Assembly: GCF_932526225.1 (NCBI RefSeq)
Contig: NC_064046.1
Location: 10,441,719 to 10,505,718, forward strand
DNA: 64,000 bases
Source of the DNA: Nematostella vectensis
Lineage: Eukaryota; Cnidaria; Anthozoa; Actiniaria; Edwardsiidae
Direction: 5' to 3'
Shown one piece after another: positions 23,601 through 34,412 of the stretch. Under the pieces are notes generated by a model. It saw nothing but the letters and a program-made list of their open reading frames with translations, searched no databases and was not told the origin of the DNA. How positions within the stretch are numbered: the stretch's first letter is position 1; the number at the start of each line of letters is the position of its first letter. The position numbers and the translations under genes were made by a program.

Positions 23601-23917
23601 AATAGTGGCGCGAGACGCAAAAACATTACAACTGACAAAAACGCGCATTTTCTAGAATAGCGCGCGCTATGGATAAAAAGAATTTACACATCTCTACGTA
23701 GGTTCCTACTACAAAAAAGGTCATCACTATTAAGACGCCGCGGGTAGATAGACTGAAGCCGATAAGCCCACTGGCCTTCCCTTTCCCTAAGCTGAGCCTC
23801 AGAGTTACACTTTTGTTATGGTACAGCTTATAGATAAGTGTAACTCGCACTTGGGTTGCCTGTGCCGCGATCTGGCAATAACTCTTGAACGGATGAGGGC
23901 CTTTAAAATAATAGCCT

Positions 23918-24192
23918 AGCGGTAGACTTTGATAGTTTTTCCGTCACGAAAACCCCGAAAACACGGAGTTCGCATAACCCGGCCGTCATCTTGGATAATG
24001 CGCATTTTTCTTCCACCTCCCACTGCGGAGCGCATTATAAGATGGCGGCCGTGGTTTCCCTGGGTACCAGAGGCTCGAGCTTCACTCCTACAACACGTGC
24101 CGAAGCGGCGACGACGTCAGTAAAGGGCGCATAGTAAACGAACGAAGATCAAGACGCTGGTACCCAGGGTACCTACATGTGGCCTACTAATA
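23918..24192. mobile_element. Inverted-repeat element, short copy (CCTGGGTACCAG family)
   Basis: The left end tagactttgatagtttttcc and the block gaaaacacggagttcgcata match the copies at 24606 (same orientation) and 40425-40510 (reverse orientation). Internally ctgggtaccagaggctcgag faces gacgctggtacccagggtac. The right half holds aagggcgcatagtaaacgaa, the reverse complement of the 30-bp unit amplified in the next copy. Confidence 0.65.
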
Positions 24193-24249
24193 AATCAGAC
24201 TATAAGAATGTACCCTTCTAGCTGAGAGCACTTCTTTCTCTATTTAGCG

Positions 24250-24440
24250 CTTAGGGAGCGGTCATTAATTACTGGGGGGGGGGGGGGGGGGGGGCGGCAA
24301 AACCCTGGGCTCAAAAATTTTGGCACCGCCTCAAATCTAAGCCCAAAAATCGTGACCCCCAACCCCCCCCCCCCCCCCTAGACCGGGCGCCCAAAAATTT
24401 GCAACCCCAAAACAACAACAAACAAAAAAAAAAAACGAGA
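24250..24440. repeat. Homopolymer G and C tracts in a diverged inverted arrangement
   Basis: A run of ~22 G at 24273-24294 faces a run of ~16 C at 24363-24379, with ccaaaaattt-type words between them. This probably marks another decayed palindromic element. No coding sequence was seen. Confidence 0.6.
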
Positions 24441-24605
24441 CAAAACAGCGCGAGTAGCCAAAACTGCGAATGTATTTACAACCGAGGAACACTAGGGAAA
24501 TGCCTCAGTAAGAAGGGTAACAAAGCATATTTCATTATTTGTCTCTCACTCTAGCAGAGGCGAATCGATAAATAGACGATTGGCAAGGACCATCATTCAA
24601 ATAGT

Positions 24606-26290
24606 CTACCTGTAGGCTTTGATGTTTTTTCCGGCACCCCAAAATCCCGAAAACTCGGAGTTCGCATTGTACGGCCTACCCTGGGTACCAGAGTCTCGAG
24701 CTTTGTTCTTTTACTATGCGCCCTTTCGAGCTTCGTTCGTTTACTATGCGCCCTTTCGAGCTTCGTTCGTTTACTATGCGCCCTTTCGAGCTTCGTTCTT
24801 TTACTATGCGCCCTTTCGAGCTTCGTTCTTTTACTATGCGCCCTTTCGAGCTTCGTTCGTTTACTATGCGCCCTTTTGCGAGCTTCGTTCATTTACTATG
24901 CGCCCTTTCGAGCTTCGTTCGTTTACTCTGCGCCCTTTTGCGAGCTTCGTTCGTTTACTATGCGCCCTTTCGAGCTTCGTTCTTTTACTATGCGCCCTTT
25001 CGAGCTTCGTTCATTTACTATGCGCTCTTTCGAGCTTCGTTCGTTTACTATGCGCCCTTTCGAGCTTCGTTCGTTTACTATGCGCCCTTTCGAGCTTCGT
25101 TCGTTTACTATGCGCCCTTTCGAGCTTCGTTCTTTTACTATGCGCCCTTTCGAGCTTCGTTCGTTTACTATGCGCCCTTTCGAGCTTCGTTCTTTTACTA
25201 TGCGCCCTTTCGAGCTCCGTTCGTTTACTATGCGCCCTTTCGAGCTTCGTTCGTTTACTATGCGCCCTTTCGAGCTTCGTTCGTTTACTATGCGCCCTTT
25301 CGAGCTTCGTTCTTTTACTATGCGCCCTTTCGAGCTTCGTTCTTTTACTATGCGCCCTTTCGAGCTTCGTCCGTTTTCTTATGCGCCCTTTCGAGCTTCG
25401 TTCGTTTACTATGCGCCCTTTCGAGCTTTGTTCGTTTACTATGCGCCCTTTCGAGCTTCGTTCGTTTACTATGCGCCCTTTCGAGCTTCGTTCTTTTACT
25501 ATGCGCCCTTTCGAGCTTTGTTCGTTTACTATGCGCCCTTTCTAGCTTCGTTCGTTTACTATGCGCCCTTTCGAGCTTCGTTCTTTTACTATGCGCCCTT
25601 TCGAGCTTCGTTTTTTTACTATTCGCCCTTTCGAGCTTTGTTCGTTTACTATGCGCCCTTTCGAGCTTTGTTCGTTTACTATGCGCCCTTTCGAGCTTCG
25701 TTCGTTTACTATGCGCCCTTTCGAGCTTCGTTCTTTTACTATGCGCCCTTTCGAGCTTCGTTCGTTTACTATGCGCCCTTTCGAGCTTCGTTCTTTTACT
25801 ATGCGCCCTTTCGAGCTTCGTTCGTTTACTTTGCGCCCTTCCGAGCTTCGTTCGTTTACTATGCGCCCTTTCGAGCTTCGTTCGTTTACTATGCGCCCTT
25901 TCGAGCTTCGTTCGTTTACTATGCGCCCTTTCGAGCTTTGTTCGTTTACTATGCGCCCTTTCGAGCTTCGTTCGTTTACTATGCGCCCTTTCGAGCTTCG
26001 TTCCTTTGCTATGCGCCCTTTCGGGCTTCGTTCTTATACTATGCGCCCTTTTGAGCTTCGTTCGTTTACTATGCGCCCTTTCGAGCTTCGTTCGTTTACT
26101 ATGCGCCCTTTTGCGAGCTTCGTTCTTTTACTATGCGCTCTTTGGAGCTTCGTTCGTTTACTATGTGCCCTTTTGCGAGCTTCGTTCGTTTACTATGCGC
26201 CCTTTACTGACTACGAGGTGCGTTGTCGCCGCTTCGCGGCTCGTATTATCGGGGTGAAGCTCGAGCCTTATACCCAGGGTAACATGTAGG
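24606..26290. mobile_element. Inverted-repeat element expanded by an internal 30-bp minisatellite
   Basis: The left end gtaggctttgatgttttttc, ctcggagttcgcat and ccctgggtaccagagtctcg corresponds to the 23918 copy. The right end ctcgagccttatacccaggg, then taacatgtaggcc, corresponds to that copy's right end. Between them the 30-bp unit has expanded to about 1.5 kb. Confidence 0.7.
24703..26205 (+). repeat. 30-bp minisatellite (~50 copies) open in all three forward frames
   Basis: The unit is ttactatgcgccctttcgag plus cttcgttcgt. Because 30 is a multiple of three and the unit has no forward stop, the three forward frames give repeat peptides LRSFTMRPFE, RASFVYYAPF and SSFVRLLCAL over hundreds of residues. 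Occasional 3-bp insertions (cttttgcgag) keep frames, and single-base insertions swap them. There is no upstream gene structure, so coding is unlikely. Confidence 0.95.
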
Positions 26291-26459
26291 CCACTAACTG
26301 TACGACTGTAGCTAGTAGGCCTGGTAGAAATCTGCTTGGAGAAGTAATAAGTACTAATATTTGTTCTGGACTATATTTATTACACTGATCAAATATTTTG
26401 CCTAATAGTAGTAAGAAATATTTACAGTACAAAAAATCATTTCTTTTCTTTACAGAATT

Positions 26460-26657
26460 ATGGAGCACAAGGGAAATATTTGCAATACGAGTACGTCTAA
26501 AGAGATATGTAGAGCATTGGCCTTTTCGAACCCAGGGCGTCGAAGTCACAGGCGCGAGAACAAAGCCGGTGGAGGGGGAACAAAGAGGAGAGAAAAGACG
26601 CCCTTGGAGGATGTTCTGCGTCTTTTCACTCCTTTCCCAGATAGTTTGAAACAGTGA
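26460..26657 (+). CDS. Doubtful small exon or ORF, 65 aa
   Basis: A pyrimidine tract and acceptor-like ttctttacag immediately precede an ATG. The frame encodes MEHKGNICNTSTSKEICRAL, then a basic stretch (RRSHRRENKAGGGGTKRREK), and ends at TGA at 26657. It resembles no family I know and has no partner exon. It may be chance sequence beside the minisatellite. Confidence 0.2.
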   Translation: MEHKGNICNTSTSKEICRALAFSNPGRRSHRRENKAGGGGTKRREKTPLEDVLRLFTPFPDSLKQ

Positions 26658-27111
26658 AGTATAATTTCGGGGTCCTGAACATTCACATTGTAGAAGCTCT
26701 GAAATGCACAAACTTACTGCATATTTATGCCTTCCACGCCATCTTGTGAAAGCCGGGTGTTATCCTACGTTTAAATCAAGCCCTCACTCGGGAAACCATC
26801 GCTTCGAAGCCTTGCACGAGATGTCTTGGAAAGATGATCTAACACTGGCTGCTCTAAAATTGCAAACATCGAGGGGAGCTTTTAAAGCGAAAAATATATC
26901 TTCCAGGCGGTAAAAGCCGAGAGGCTTAAATCTTGACGTCATAATCCATTTATGCCGCCATATTTGTGTTTCCATACAAGGAAGTAATCTGGACTGGTGT
27001 ATCAAAACCAGCCTAAATAGCGGAGTCAAGATTTGCAGCAGACAGCTATTATGTAAAGGGGAAACGCCAAACCACTAAACAGTAGCATACTCCTCTCTGT
27101 TAACTATAGTA

Positions 27112-27397
27112 AAGGTTGGTTCTCACTTGGATGTAAGCGCAAGCGCAACGCACGTAATTTACCGACACTGGAACGCAAGCACAAGAAGCGCATGCGAACG
27201 CAACTACGGAAGCCGAGAACATGGTAGTCCAGTTGCGCTTTTCTAGTTGCGAATAGCGGTAGTAGTGGTGGTTTCTCGAAAAGCGCAACTGGACTACCCC
27301 GTCTTCGGCTTCCGTAGTGGCGTTCTCTCGTGCTTACTCTTGCGCCTGCGTTCCAGTGAGAATCTGCTTGATTTTCTTGGCTGTGAGAATCAACCTT
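27112..27397. mobile_element. Foldback element, ~286 bp
   Basis: The outer ends are AAGGTTGGTTCTCAC and GTGAGAATCAACCTT. The inner arms are long and near-complementary: aactacggaagccgagaaca and gtagtccagttgcgcttttc on the left face gaaaagcgcaactggactac and gtcttcggcttccgtagt on the right, around a ~30-bp loop at 27243-27275. It is non-coding and a typical foldback MITE. Confidence 0.8.
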
Positions 27398-27494
27398 AAC
27401 TAAAAGTCCCACCAAATGGCTCGTGGTTCCAAGAACTTTGTCAAGGCGGAAACGCGAAAAACGTCCGATTCCACGGATTTAGTGACCTGAACTT

Positions 27495-28427
27495 TCATGC
27501 AAATGAAAACTCCGGTTCACAATGTCCTTCTAGTTTTCCATGTAAAAGCAGCTCTGATTCGTTTTCAAAACATACTATCTTCAACACCCGATAGCAGACC
27601 ATGCAAAAATACGGCTTACGAGAGCCGTGCTCGGTCACGTGATGATGCGCCTGCTCCTGCACTGAAGAGAATGACCGCTGACATCCCGTGACCGCTAGGC
27701 ACGGAAGCGAGTCGTAACCATAGAGAAAATGTGATGTGTAGGTATTTGTATCGAAGCTCGACCAGCAGGAATGGGTTTTTCCAACAAACTGAGACTTGTG
27801 AACGATATCCATTTCCTCGCTACGGTTACCATGGTGACAAAAAGTCACAATACAGTTTTCCATACACGTTGGGCAATTTCTAGAGTTCGCTACGGATCGT
27901 TCTGTGTACCCAGTCAATTTTTTACTCGAATTCGTCAAGCATTCGTCAAAATATCCACAGAATTTTTGGTTATGTTTTTCAAGTCCACCGCGCGTGGCAA
28001 AAACCATTCTACATTTTACACACTTAATGTCAAACTCTTGTAAAATACTCTGATTTTCTGTGGAAATTACGCGAAATTCGATGTGACTCGAGGTCAAGAT
28101 GTTCATAAGCTCACCAAATCTTCCTCTTGCGTCTCCTGAAACCAAGCAAACATCATTTTTCGCTGGGTTCTGAGCTCGCCTGCTCCGCCATGAGGCTTTT
28201 CGCACTAGTGGCTCCCAGTCCGCGTCTTTGAGAGCGCAGATCTTTGCATTTCGTGGCACGTGTAGCGCGCGATACTGAGGGAGTAGTTTAGCCGGCATCT
28301 CAGGACTTGAATAGTACACAAAGATGTGGACATTGAATTGAACTTGTGGGGTCAACGAAATGTTCTCCAGAAACTTTTTCCCGGCTGTTTCCCAATCAAT
28401 GATAAAGAATCTTTCGGCCATTGTCAT
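27495..28427 (-). CDS. NYN/PIN-like nuclease-fold protein with Cys/His zinc-finger motifs (310 aa, single exon)
   Basis: The frame begins MTMAERFFIIDWETAGKKF. The D-W-E at residues 11-13 and the later CLVSGDARGRFGELM (Asp near 99) fit the strand-plus-acidic-residue layout of NYN/PIN-like domains. Three possible zinc-binding motifs follow: CVKC...HNQKFC (136-157), CLAVTGC...HHHVTEH (243-267) and YFCMVC...HGKLEGH (274-302). A His/Cys cluster (CPTCMENCIVTFCHH, 185-199) lies between them. The combination suggests an RNA-handling or nucleic-acid-binding protein, possibly comparable to the PIN-like part of ZNF451. That comparison is an inference from motif layout. No intron is needed, so a retrogene origin is possible. 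No polyadenylation signal was evident within the first 100 bp downstream. Confidence 0.65.
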   Translation of the reverse strand: MTMAERFFIIDWETAGKKFLENISLTPQVQFNVHIFVYYSSPEMPAKLLPQYRALHVPRNAKICALKDADWEPLVRKASWRSRRAQNPAKNDVCLVSGDARGRFGELMNILTSSHIEFRVISTENQSILQEFDIKCVKCRMVFATRGGLEKHNQKFCGYFDECLTNSSKKLTGYTERSVANSRNCPTCMENCIVTFCHHGNRSEEMDIVHKSQFVGKTHSCWSSFDTNTYTSHFLYGYDSLPCLAVTGCQRSFSSVQEQAHHHVTEHGSRKPYFCMVCYRVLKIVCFENESELLLHGKLEGHCEPEFSFA

Positions 28428-28758
28428 CCCAAAGGTAATTCGCTATCGGTAGCAAGCGAGACGAACACTTAGGTGTGAAACGACGCAACTAATTGGACTT
28501 TCTTGGATAACAATGTTTATACAAACACAATAATCACTACGATTACTATGTTATTAAAATGCAGTGATGCCACAAAAACATTCTTTCGTCGTCAAATCTA
28601 TAATAAGAGAATAATTTGCTCTTGAGACAAGCTGTGTTTCATTATAGCGCAGGTTTTCATTGGATGATTAGTTGGGTTTATCTGCGAGATTAATATTGCA
28701 CAGGTTTGAGGACCAAGATGTTATTGATACAAAGAGATCAAATTTTCTTTACACAATT

Positions 28759-28865
28759 TAGCCTGCTAGCCGGCTCTCATTCGAGTTTATTCGGAAATGG
28801 TTTTCGAATATTGGGAATTCTGTGGCGCGGGTGAAGGCCGATAATGAGAGCCGTCTCGCAGGCTA
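28759..28865. mobile_element. 107-bp MITE with 9-bp target duplication
   Basis: TACACAATT occurs at 28750-28758 and again at 28866-28874, flanking TAGCCTGCTAGCCGGCTCTC ... GAGAGCCGTCTCGCAGGCTA. The terminal inverted repeats are ~22 bp. The exact duplication gives a precise element boundary. Confidence 0.88.
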
Positions 28866-28958
28866 TACACAATTCAACGTCATGGGTTTTGAAGAAGGGT
28901 TCATTAGAACGAAATGCTAAACAGTATTTTAGTTTAGATAAACACCTTTAGAAATACC

Positions 28959-29369
28959 TAGCCTCGTTCCCAGGCTACTCCCTTGCTGTCAGCTCCATGA
29001 TGCTTTGCGCGCACTCACACTTTCCAATATGGCGGACGCTTCATGCTGACTTCGAGTAGCCTGGCAGATCCTTCACTAATATCTCCGTTTCTCCAAAAAT
29101 ACTGTTTATTTCACCAACGATCAAAGAAAAGTGTGCTTTGAAAAGTTTTCAGTAGTTTTTTTAGTAGGTTTCGCTTCTTACATCAGAAAAATTCTGTTTG
29201 TCAGTTTTGGAGTAGAGGGGGGTTCGGAAGCCTCTAAAAACTCTTCCCTGAGGCCCAAAACCGTACCCGTTTGGCCAAGACGAGCTAGTAGAAAGTATGC
29301 AGCTAGTTGGCAAGAGCTTGATAACATGATAGCGTGATAGGCCCGCCGAAAAGCATAGGGACGAGGCTA
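28959..29369. mobile_element. 411-bp MITE with 9-bp target duplication
   Basis: AGAAATACC occurs at 28950-28958 and at 29370-29378. The element begins TAGCCTCGTTCCC and ends GGGACGAGGCTA, inverted apart from one T. Its ends share TAGCC...GGCTA with the 107-bp element nearby, suggesting one transposase group. The open frame at 29131-29337 lies inside it and has no recognisable product. Confidence 0.85.
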
Positions 29370-29378
29370 AGAAATACC

Positions 29379-29453
29379 CTGGGTACCAGTCTCGAGCTTC
29401 GTTCTCGTTTACTATGTGGAACGAAGCCCGAGCCACTGGTACCCAGGGTAGTT
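29379..29453. mobile_element. Short copy of the CCTGGGTACCAG family
   Basis: ctgggtaccagtctcgagct faces cgagccactggtacccaggg. The centre contains one partial 30-bp unit (cttcgttctcgtttactatg). It abuts the target duplication of the 411-bp MITE directly. Confidence 0.7.
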
Positions 29454-29482
29454 TAGAACTTAAAGAAAATCGAAACACCTTT

Positions 29483-29553
29483 GACCTGCGTGCAGCCGGA
29501 AATAGTTCCATTATTACGGTAATGATGGAACTATTTCCGGCTGCCTGCAGGCT
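29483..29553. mobile_element. 71-bp hairpin element with 10-bp target duplication
   Basis: AAACACCTTT is present at 29473-29482 and 29554-29563. Between them GCAGCCGGAAATAGTTCCAT is followed, after a ~13-base centre, by ATGGAACTATTTCCGGCTGC, so the element folds into an almost complete hairpin. Confidence 0.8.
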
Positions 29554-30018
29554 AAACACCTTTAGCTGGACCGTTTTTTAATCCGTAAACCGACGTACCG
29601 TCGTCATATGGACAACGGGCGATGTTTGTGTTCAATACTTTAGCGGCCCATTTTCCCAAATTGGCTGATAACATGAGCAACAACACTAGTAATAAACGAC
29701 TGCTGTGGCATAGTTAAACTAGCACAGTTTCTCTTTTATTGTTCTCAAAATGCTAATAAACCCTTGAAAAACCATGAGCATAACTTCAATATTTTATAAC
29801 AATACCAATAAAAACACATATCATAACATCAACCATCTCCAAAGAATGGAATTAAAATGCACACTTCAGCTCACCCACCCCACCCCACCTTTTATGTACT
29901 TTTATTCACAGCCAAAAACAAACAAACAAACCTAATGTCAATTTTGCATTTCATATGACTTATTCAACATCATTATTTTTATTTCAATGCAGCATTAAAT
30001 TAACACAATCCGGGAGCT

Positions 30019-30689
30019 TAGGCCCAGGCCAAACGTGGACACATATTGCCGTAAACATGTTGTCCGCGCGCATGTTGCCTCGATGTTTCCCAGTTTGGCC
30101 ACCACGGAAACATTGATGCGCGCCACAAATTTCGTAAAGAGGACACTAAAAATGTTTTCACAGCGAGGTAGAATTATTTCTTTTTTCCAAGCGCTTGGAA
30201 GCATTGTTTCCCGAATGTATCTTCGTTTGGCCACGCATTTTCTAGGCTCGTTGCTTGGCAACGCTCGCGCTTCACCAAATCGAAATGGCGGACGAAAATT
30301 TTGTTGACGTGCAAAAAAGTCCAAAAAAATGGAAAGGCACTGGACAGACAAAAAGAGCGTTTGATTGTGTCTTACGAGTCTAGGAAATGTCTACGGGAGA
30401 ATACGCGGGGATAGAGGAGAAGATAAAGAAATTCGATATCACTGGTAAATCCACTGTCTATCCGCTTATTTTCTTCGTGTTCAAGGTCTAAATTGATCAT
30501 TATAGGTGCAAGCGCAACGCTTGCGCCTATTTCCGTGGCCGACATTTTTTAGGTTTCACAGACTGCGCATGCACCGGGCGCTGCAGAGCCGATGTTTCGT
30601 GACCGTTTTGCCACCCTCGGAAACATTTAGGAAACTTGTTTCCCCAATGTTGCAGGCAACATGTATCCTCGTTTGGCCAGGGCCTCTTA
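30019..30689. mobile_element. Probable ~670-bp inverted-repeat DNA element
   Basis: The ends TTAGGCCCAGGCCAAACG and CGTTTGGCCAGGGCCTCTTA are imperfect inverted repeats. The interior repeats gtttggccac and gaaacat words in both orientations. The open frames inside (30035-30307, 30506-30898) match nothing known. Boundaries are approximate and no target duplication was found. Confidence 0.5.
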
Positions 30690-31267
30690 GACCTAGCTCT
30701 CAAATCAAAGCGGGTTTGATCCGCCCTCTATTTATCACCATGGGAACCGAATTTAATTGCCAATTTGGCAATAGAGTTCTTGGTGGAAAATCCTTCGGCT
30801 TCCACATGAGGAAGCAAGCACCTATTCTATGTATTTATTTGATTAAGACATGTGTAAGCAACCATTTACAATTCTCGCTATTATTTTTAACTCTTTAGAA
30901 TTGGAATATGTCGTTTATTCAGTCAATCGACTGTTCCAAACCTGCCGAGCCTGAGTTTGACGTACCTACTCTCAGTCGGCTAAAACGACCTATATGGTAA
31001 CAGTTGGGCGGCGGCGACAGCAAATCCTCTCACATTTCGGCTTACGCTTTAACACATGATATTCTGGTGCTACCTCGGAGTCACCCATGTAATGACTTTT
31101 ATGTGAGATGGTGGAGTCCATTTAAATGATATTGCAAACAAAGCTCTGTTTAAAAGCTGTAGAGAGGCTATTCATACCGTCATGACCTCAAGGTATAACG
31201 GCTGATTTTTAACATGTTCTGATTTGGCCTTAAAAAACTTAAGATTATGGTTTACCTTAATCATCTT

Positions 31268-32193
31268 TGTTACGCCGCAAAATGTAATAACTAACGTAAA
31301 ATGTAATCTTAACGCGAAATGTAATAACTTTCAACGCAAAATGTAATAAATGTTTAACGCAAAATGTAATAACTTTTTAACGTAAAATGTAATAAAATAT
31401 TTAACGCGAAATGTAATAACGCAAAATGTAATAACTTTATCTATTGACTTAAAGGTTCTACTAATATTAAGAAAAGGATGAAATGTTAACACGTAGAGAC
31501 AAACGTTAGGATAGTTAAGTGAAAGAAGGGCAGTGCGACAGTGCATTGTGCTTGCCTTGGCTTCTAGGGCTTTCTTGTTGCTGTATGGTGGTGACATGTT
31601 ATTCCCGATTTAGTTTAAGTAGTGACAAAGTCCAGGTGCATATAAATTTGGAACAGGCCTAGTCTTAAGGGAATTTTGAAAAATATGGGAAAGAAATTAA
31701 AAAAATTCTATAAAATGTTACCACTGAGGTATAATGATTTGGCCGTCATATTGCGCGCGTTGTCTCTAGTAATTGCCAAATTCAATGAAAGCGACCTCGT
31801 CTGCAGTTGGCATTTGCTCTCTCTTTGCATTTATTACTACTAGTATACAATCATAACCGCACAGTATCACAGCTTTACAGACCATGATTTAGGGAGGATT
31901 CGCAATGTCAGGTTGCTGACAACCACTACCAAGTGTTTGGAGAGACCAGACCAGCCGTCGATCCGAGATGGACTACTACAACTTGGTCACTACACACGCT
32001 AACGTTTTGTCTTTTTTCTTAGTTACAGAAGTTTTAGTTATAGTTTATAGGTTTATAGTCATTATTTGATCTTATTACATTCTGCGTTATTTTATTTCGC
32101 GTTAAATAATTTATTACATTTTGAGTTGAAAGTTATTACATTTCGCGATTAGATTACATTTTGCGTTCAGTTATTACATTTTGCGGCGTAACA
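31268..32193. mobile_element. DNA element with GTTACGCCGCAAAATGTAAT inverted termini and subterminal repeats
   Basis: The left end gttacgccgcaaaatgtaat and the right end attacattttgcggcgtaac are exact inverted repeats. Inside each end, acgcaaaatgtaataa-type words recur many times, all pointing inward. The centre has no convincing coding sequence. The right end recurs at 34660-34758 next to the second GPCR copy. Confidence 0.75.
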
Positions 32194-33415
32194 GCGCCCC
32201 CCCCTAACCTAGGGCTAATCAAAAACTTTTATTGATGCAAAAAATGGCGTCATTTAACAAACTTTATACTAATTTTAATGGAAACAAATCCAAACCAAGA
32301 CCGAGGCAATAGTTACAATACACTGCTTCAGCGTCAGTTTCCTCACTTCAGATTCGATCTTACAATCAATATTCGGGCAAACCGTGGAGGCTAATTTTGA
32401 AGAAAATCGCTTAAAGCTTACAAACTGCACTGTGTAGACGATTAAAAGGGTGGCCAACATGACAAAGAAAGCACAACTTAGAACACTGTGAATATATTTG
32501 GATCCATCTGCCGGCGTTTGGAGCCACCAGACTATCCCGCCTGCGATAAGTGCAGGCAAAATCCAACTTACACAGATCACGTAATAATACACACGTTTGC
32601 AGACTGAGCGATATCTCAGCGGCAACACTGTAGATAGCATACTTTCTATGGATATAAGCACTATATTAAGCATGCCAACAAGCACCAAAAAGATGTCAAA
32701 GAAATTAACTTTTAGTAACCCATTGTTCAGATTGGGTGGTACCACATTCATTGTATGAATATTGTAAAGATGAAGGGGGATCGGTACTAGACAGATCAGG
32801 AGATTAGCTACGGCGAGGTTCACAATGAGATACAGGCTGCGCTTGCGGAGGTGAACACTGCGGACGAATGTGAGGATGGTCAACAGGCTGATAATAATGA
32901 CAAGCAGTACGAGGAGAGCAAACGCAGTGATCCAAAGAGGAGTCATGGCCGATTCTACTTTTGTTTGGGATGTTTTGTTGTTCTTCATACCGTGGTAATA
33001 TTCGGTTAAGCTTTTATGATATTGGTGACAGACCTGAATAATTCTGAAGGTAGACAGAAATCAGATCGGGTTAGTGGGGGTTCTGAGTTAACGACTGCGA
33101 CAGCGTCTCTTGCGTACTGTTTTGCTCATGACACGCCAAGACATCATCTATGCATCTACGTACGAAAAAATGAGATATATTTGTAAAATAAATCACAAAC
33201 AAAGTATCGTTATTTAAGGCTAAGCTCAAACGTCTTTTTATCAAATGAAGATGAAATAATCGAATTGATTATTTTGCATGCATTTGCATTGAACACGGCT
33301 CATAGATAATACGACTTTTGAACTTAGCCTAAGTATGCCTGATTTCAGAATAACAAAATGTATGATAACTTTTTTTCTGAGTAAATTGATATCATAGCTA
33401 ACCACCTCGTACAAA
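32118..33415. repeat. Duplicated segment, left copy (partner 34681-35955)
   Basis: About 1.3 kb including the right end of the inverted-repeat element, the GPCR frame and its upstream region reappears 2.56 kb to the right in the same orientation. Small indels distinguish the copies, for example ~17 extra bases near 33073-33090. Confidence 0.85.
32275..32988 (-). CDS. Class A GPCR-like gene, copy 1, ending inside TM6
   Basis: The 237-residue intronless frame has hydrophobic segments near residues 19-42, 52-77, 96-122, 133-155, 167-192 and 220-236, matching TM1-TM6 of rhodopsin-like receptors. NLAVANLL in TM2 is the usual NLAxAD motif with Asn in place of Asp. The DRY position reads ESM. A conserved PLRYRSVC follows in loop 2, and TM4 keeps its Trp. 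The frame stops at VWICFH, where the CWxP motif of TM6 should occur, and the downstream sequence has stops in the same frame. TM7 is missing. It may be a pseudogene or a truncated receptor. Ligand unknown. Confidence 0.72.
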   Translation of the reverse strand: MKNNKTSQTKVESAMTPLWITAFALLVLLVIIISLLTILTFVRSVHLRKRSLYLIVNLAVANLLICLVPIPLHLYNIHTMNVVPPNLNNGLLKVNFFDIFLVLVGMLNIVLISIESMLSTVLPLRYRSVCKRVYYYVICVSWILPALIAGGIVWWLQTPADGSKYIHSVLSCAFFVMLATLLIVYTVQFVSFKRFSSKLASTVCPNIDCKIESEVRKLTLKQCIVTIASVLVWICFH

Positions 33416-33419
33416 CTTG

Positions 33420-34160
33420 TTATTTAATTGTTTTTATTTTTTGCTTTGTTGGTTATTGCCACAATCACAATTGCAGAGAAAAGAAACAGCGGTCGTTGGC
33501 AATTAAAAGCCATATAACTGAAAACATTGTGAACTAAAGCATATATTATTATTTTTTTGTTTTGTTTTTTAATAAAAAGCAGATTGTTGTTAGTTAGGGC
33601 GGGACAGTACATTAGAAAATCTAAAAAAAGATCCGATGGTGTGTTGTAGTTTTTTTGTGTGAAGGATATTTTTTTTTAATACAATTGTCGAGCGGATTTG
33701 TTTCCGGCATGCACGCTTTCTATTTATTTCATTGTATTATTTTTTATTCATTTTTTTTTCTAATAGCCCGTCCCTAACTAACAACGATCGGCTTTTAATG
33801 GCATTGGCATTCTGAGAATAAGTCTTTAGCTGTCTCGTTTTTCTTTTTTGATCGCCAACCACCGCTTGTTTCTTTACTCTGCAATTGTAATTATAGCAAC
33901 AACTAATAAAGCACATAAAAAATCGCGGATGTTAATTGTATATAGACCTTAGAGCTGTCTTTTCTTTCTCGTCAACTTTTTATAAACATTTTAGAAAAAA
34001 AAAATAGTTGAGTAAAACCCCTCGAATCTGTTATGAATTATGGCAGATACAGAAATCATACGATATGAGAATTGACGACTTTCAAATGCTGGATTTATCA
34101 AATATTTTCCATATCAGGCTTAAAACTAACGGTGTCTGGATAAAAATTACTTTTTTACTT
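33420..34160. other. AT-rich spacer between the GPCR copies
   Basis: T-rich low-complexity DNA, including a locally repeated motif (gcaattgtaattatagcaac and cacaatcacaattgcag). No gene was recognised. Confidence 0.5.
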
Positions 34161-34412
34161 CATTCATAACCTTATTACATTTGCAGGTGAATCCATATTA
34201 CATTTGTGGGTTTATTACATTTACGGGTAATTATTACATTTGTGGGTTTATTACATTTACGGGTAATTATTACATTTGTGGGTTTATTACATTTACGGGT
34301 AATTATTACATTTGTGGGTTTATTACATTTACGGGTAATTATTACATTTACGGGTAATTATTACATTTGTGGGTTTATTACATTTACGGGTAATTATTAC
34401 ATTTGCGGCCGC
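34160..34412. repeat. ~36-bp tandem repeat of ttacattt words
   Basis: Six to seven copies of gggtttattacatttacggg plus taattattacatttgt. They resemble the subterminal words of the 31268-32193 element with gtgggt/acgggt in place of gcgtt, so they probably arose from such an element end. Confidence 0.85.

Noticed and set aside
24619-26289. Open frames of 308, 513, 392 and 242 codons on the plus strand
   Set aside because: They are the three frames of one 30-bp tandem repeat with no exon structure or known domain.
26268-26711. 147-codon minus-strand frame
   Set aside because: It overlaps the transposon end and has no domain, signal or splice support.
30035-30898. Frames of 90, 118 and 130 codons
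   Set aside because: They lie mostly inside an inverted-repeat element and show no recognisable protein.
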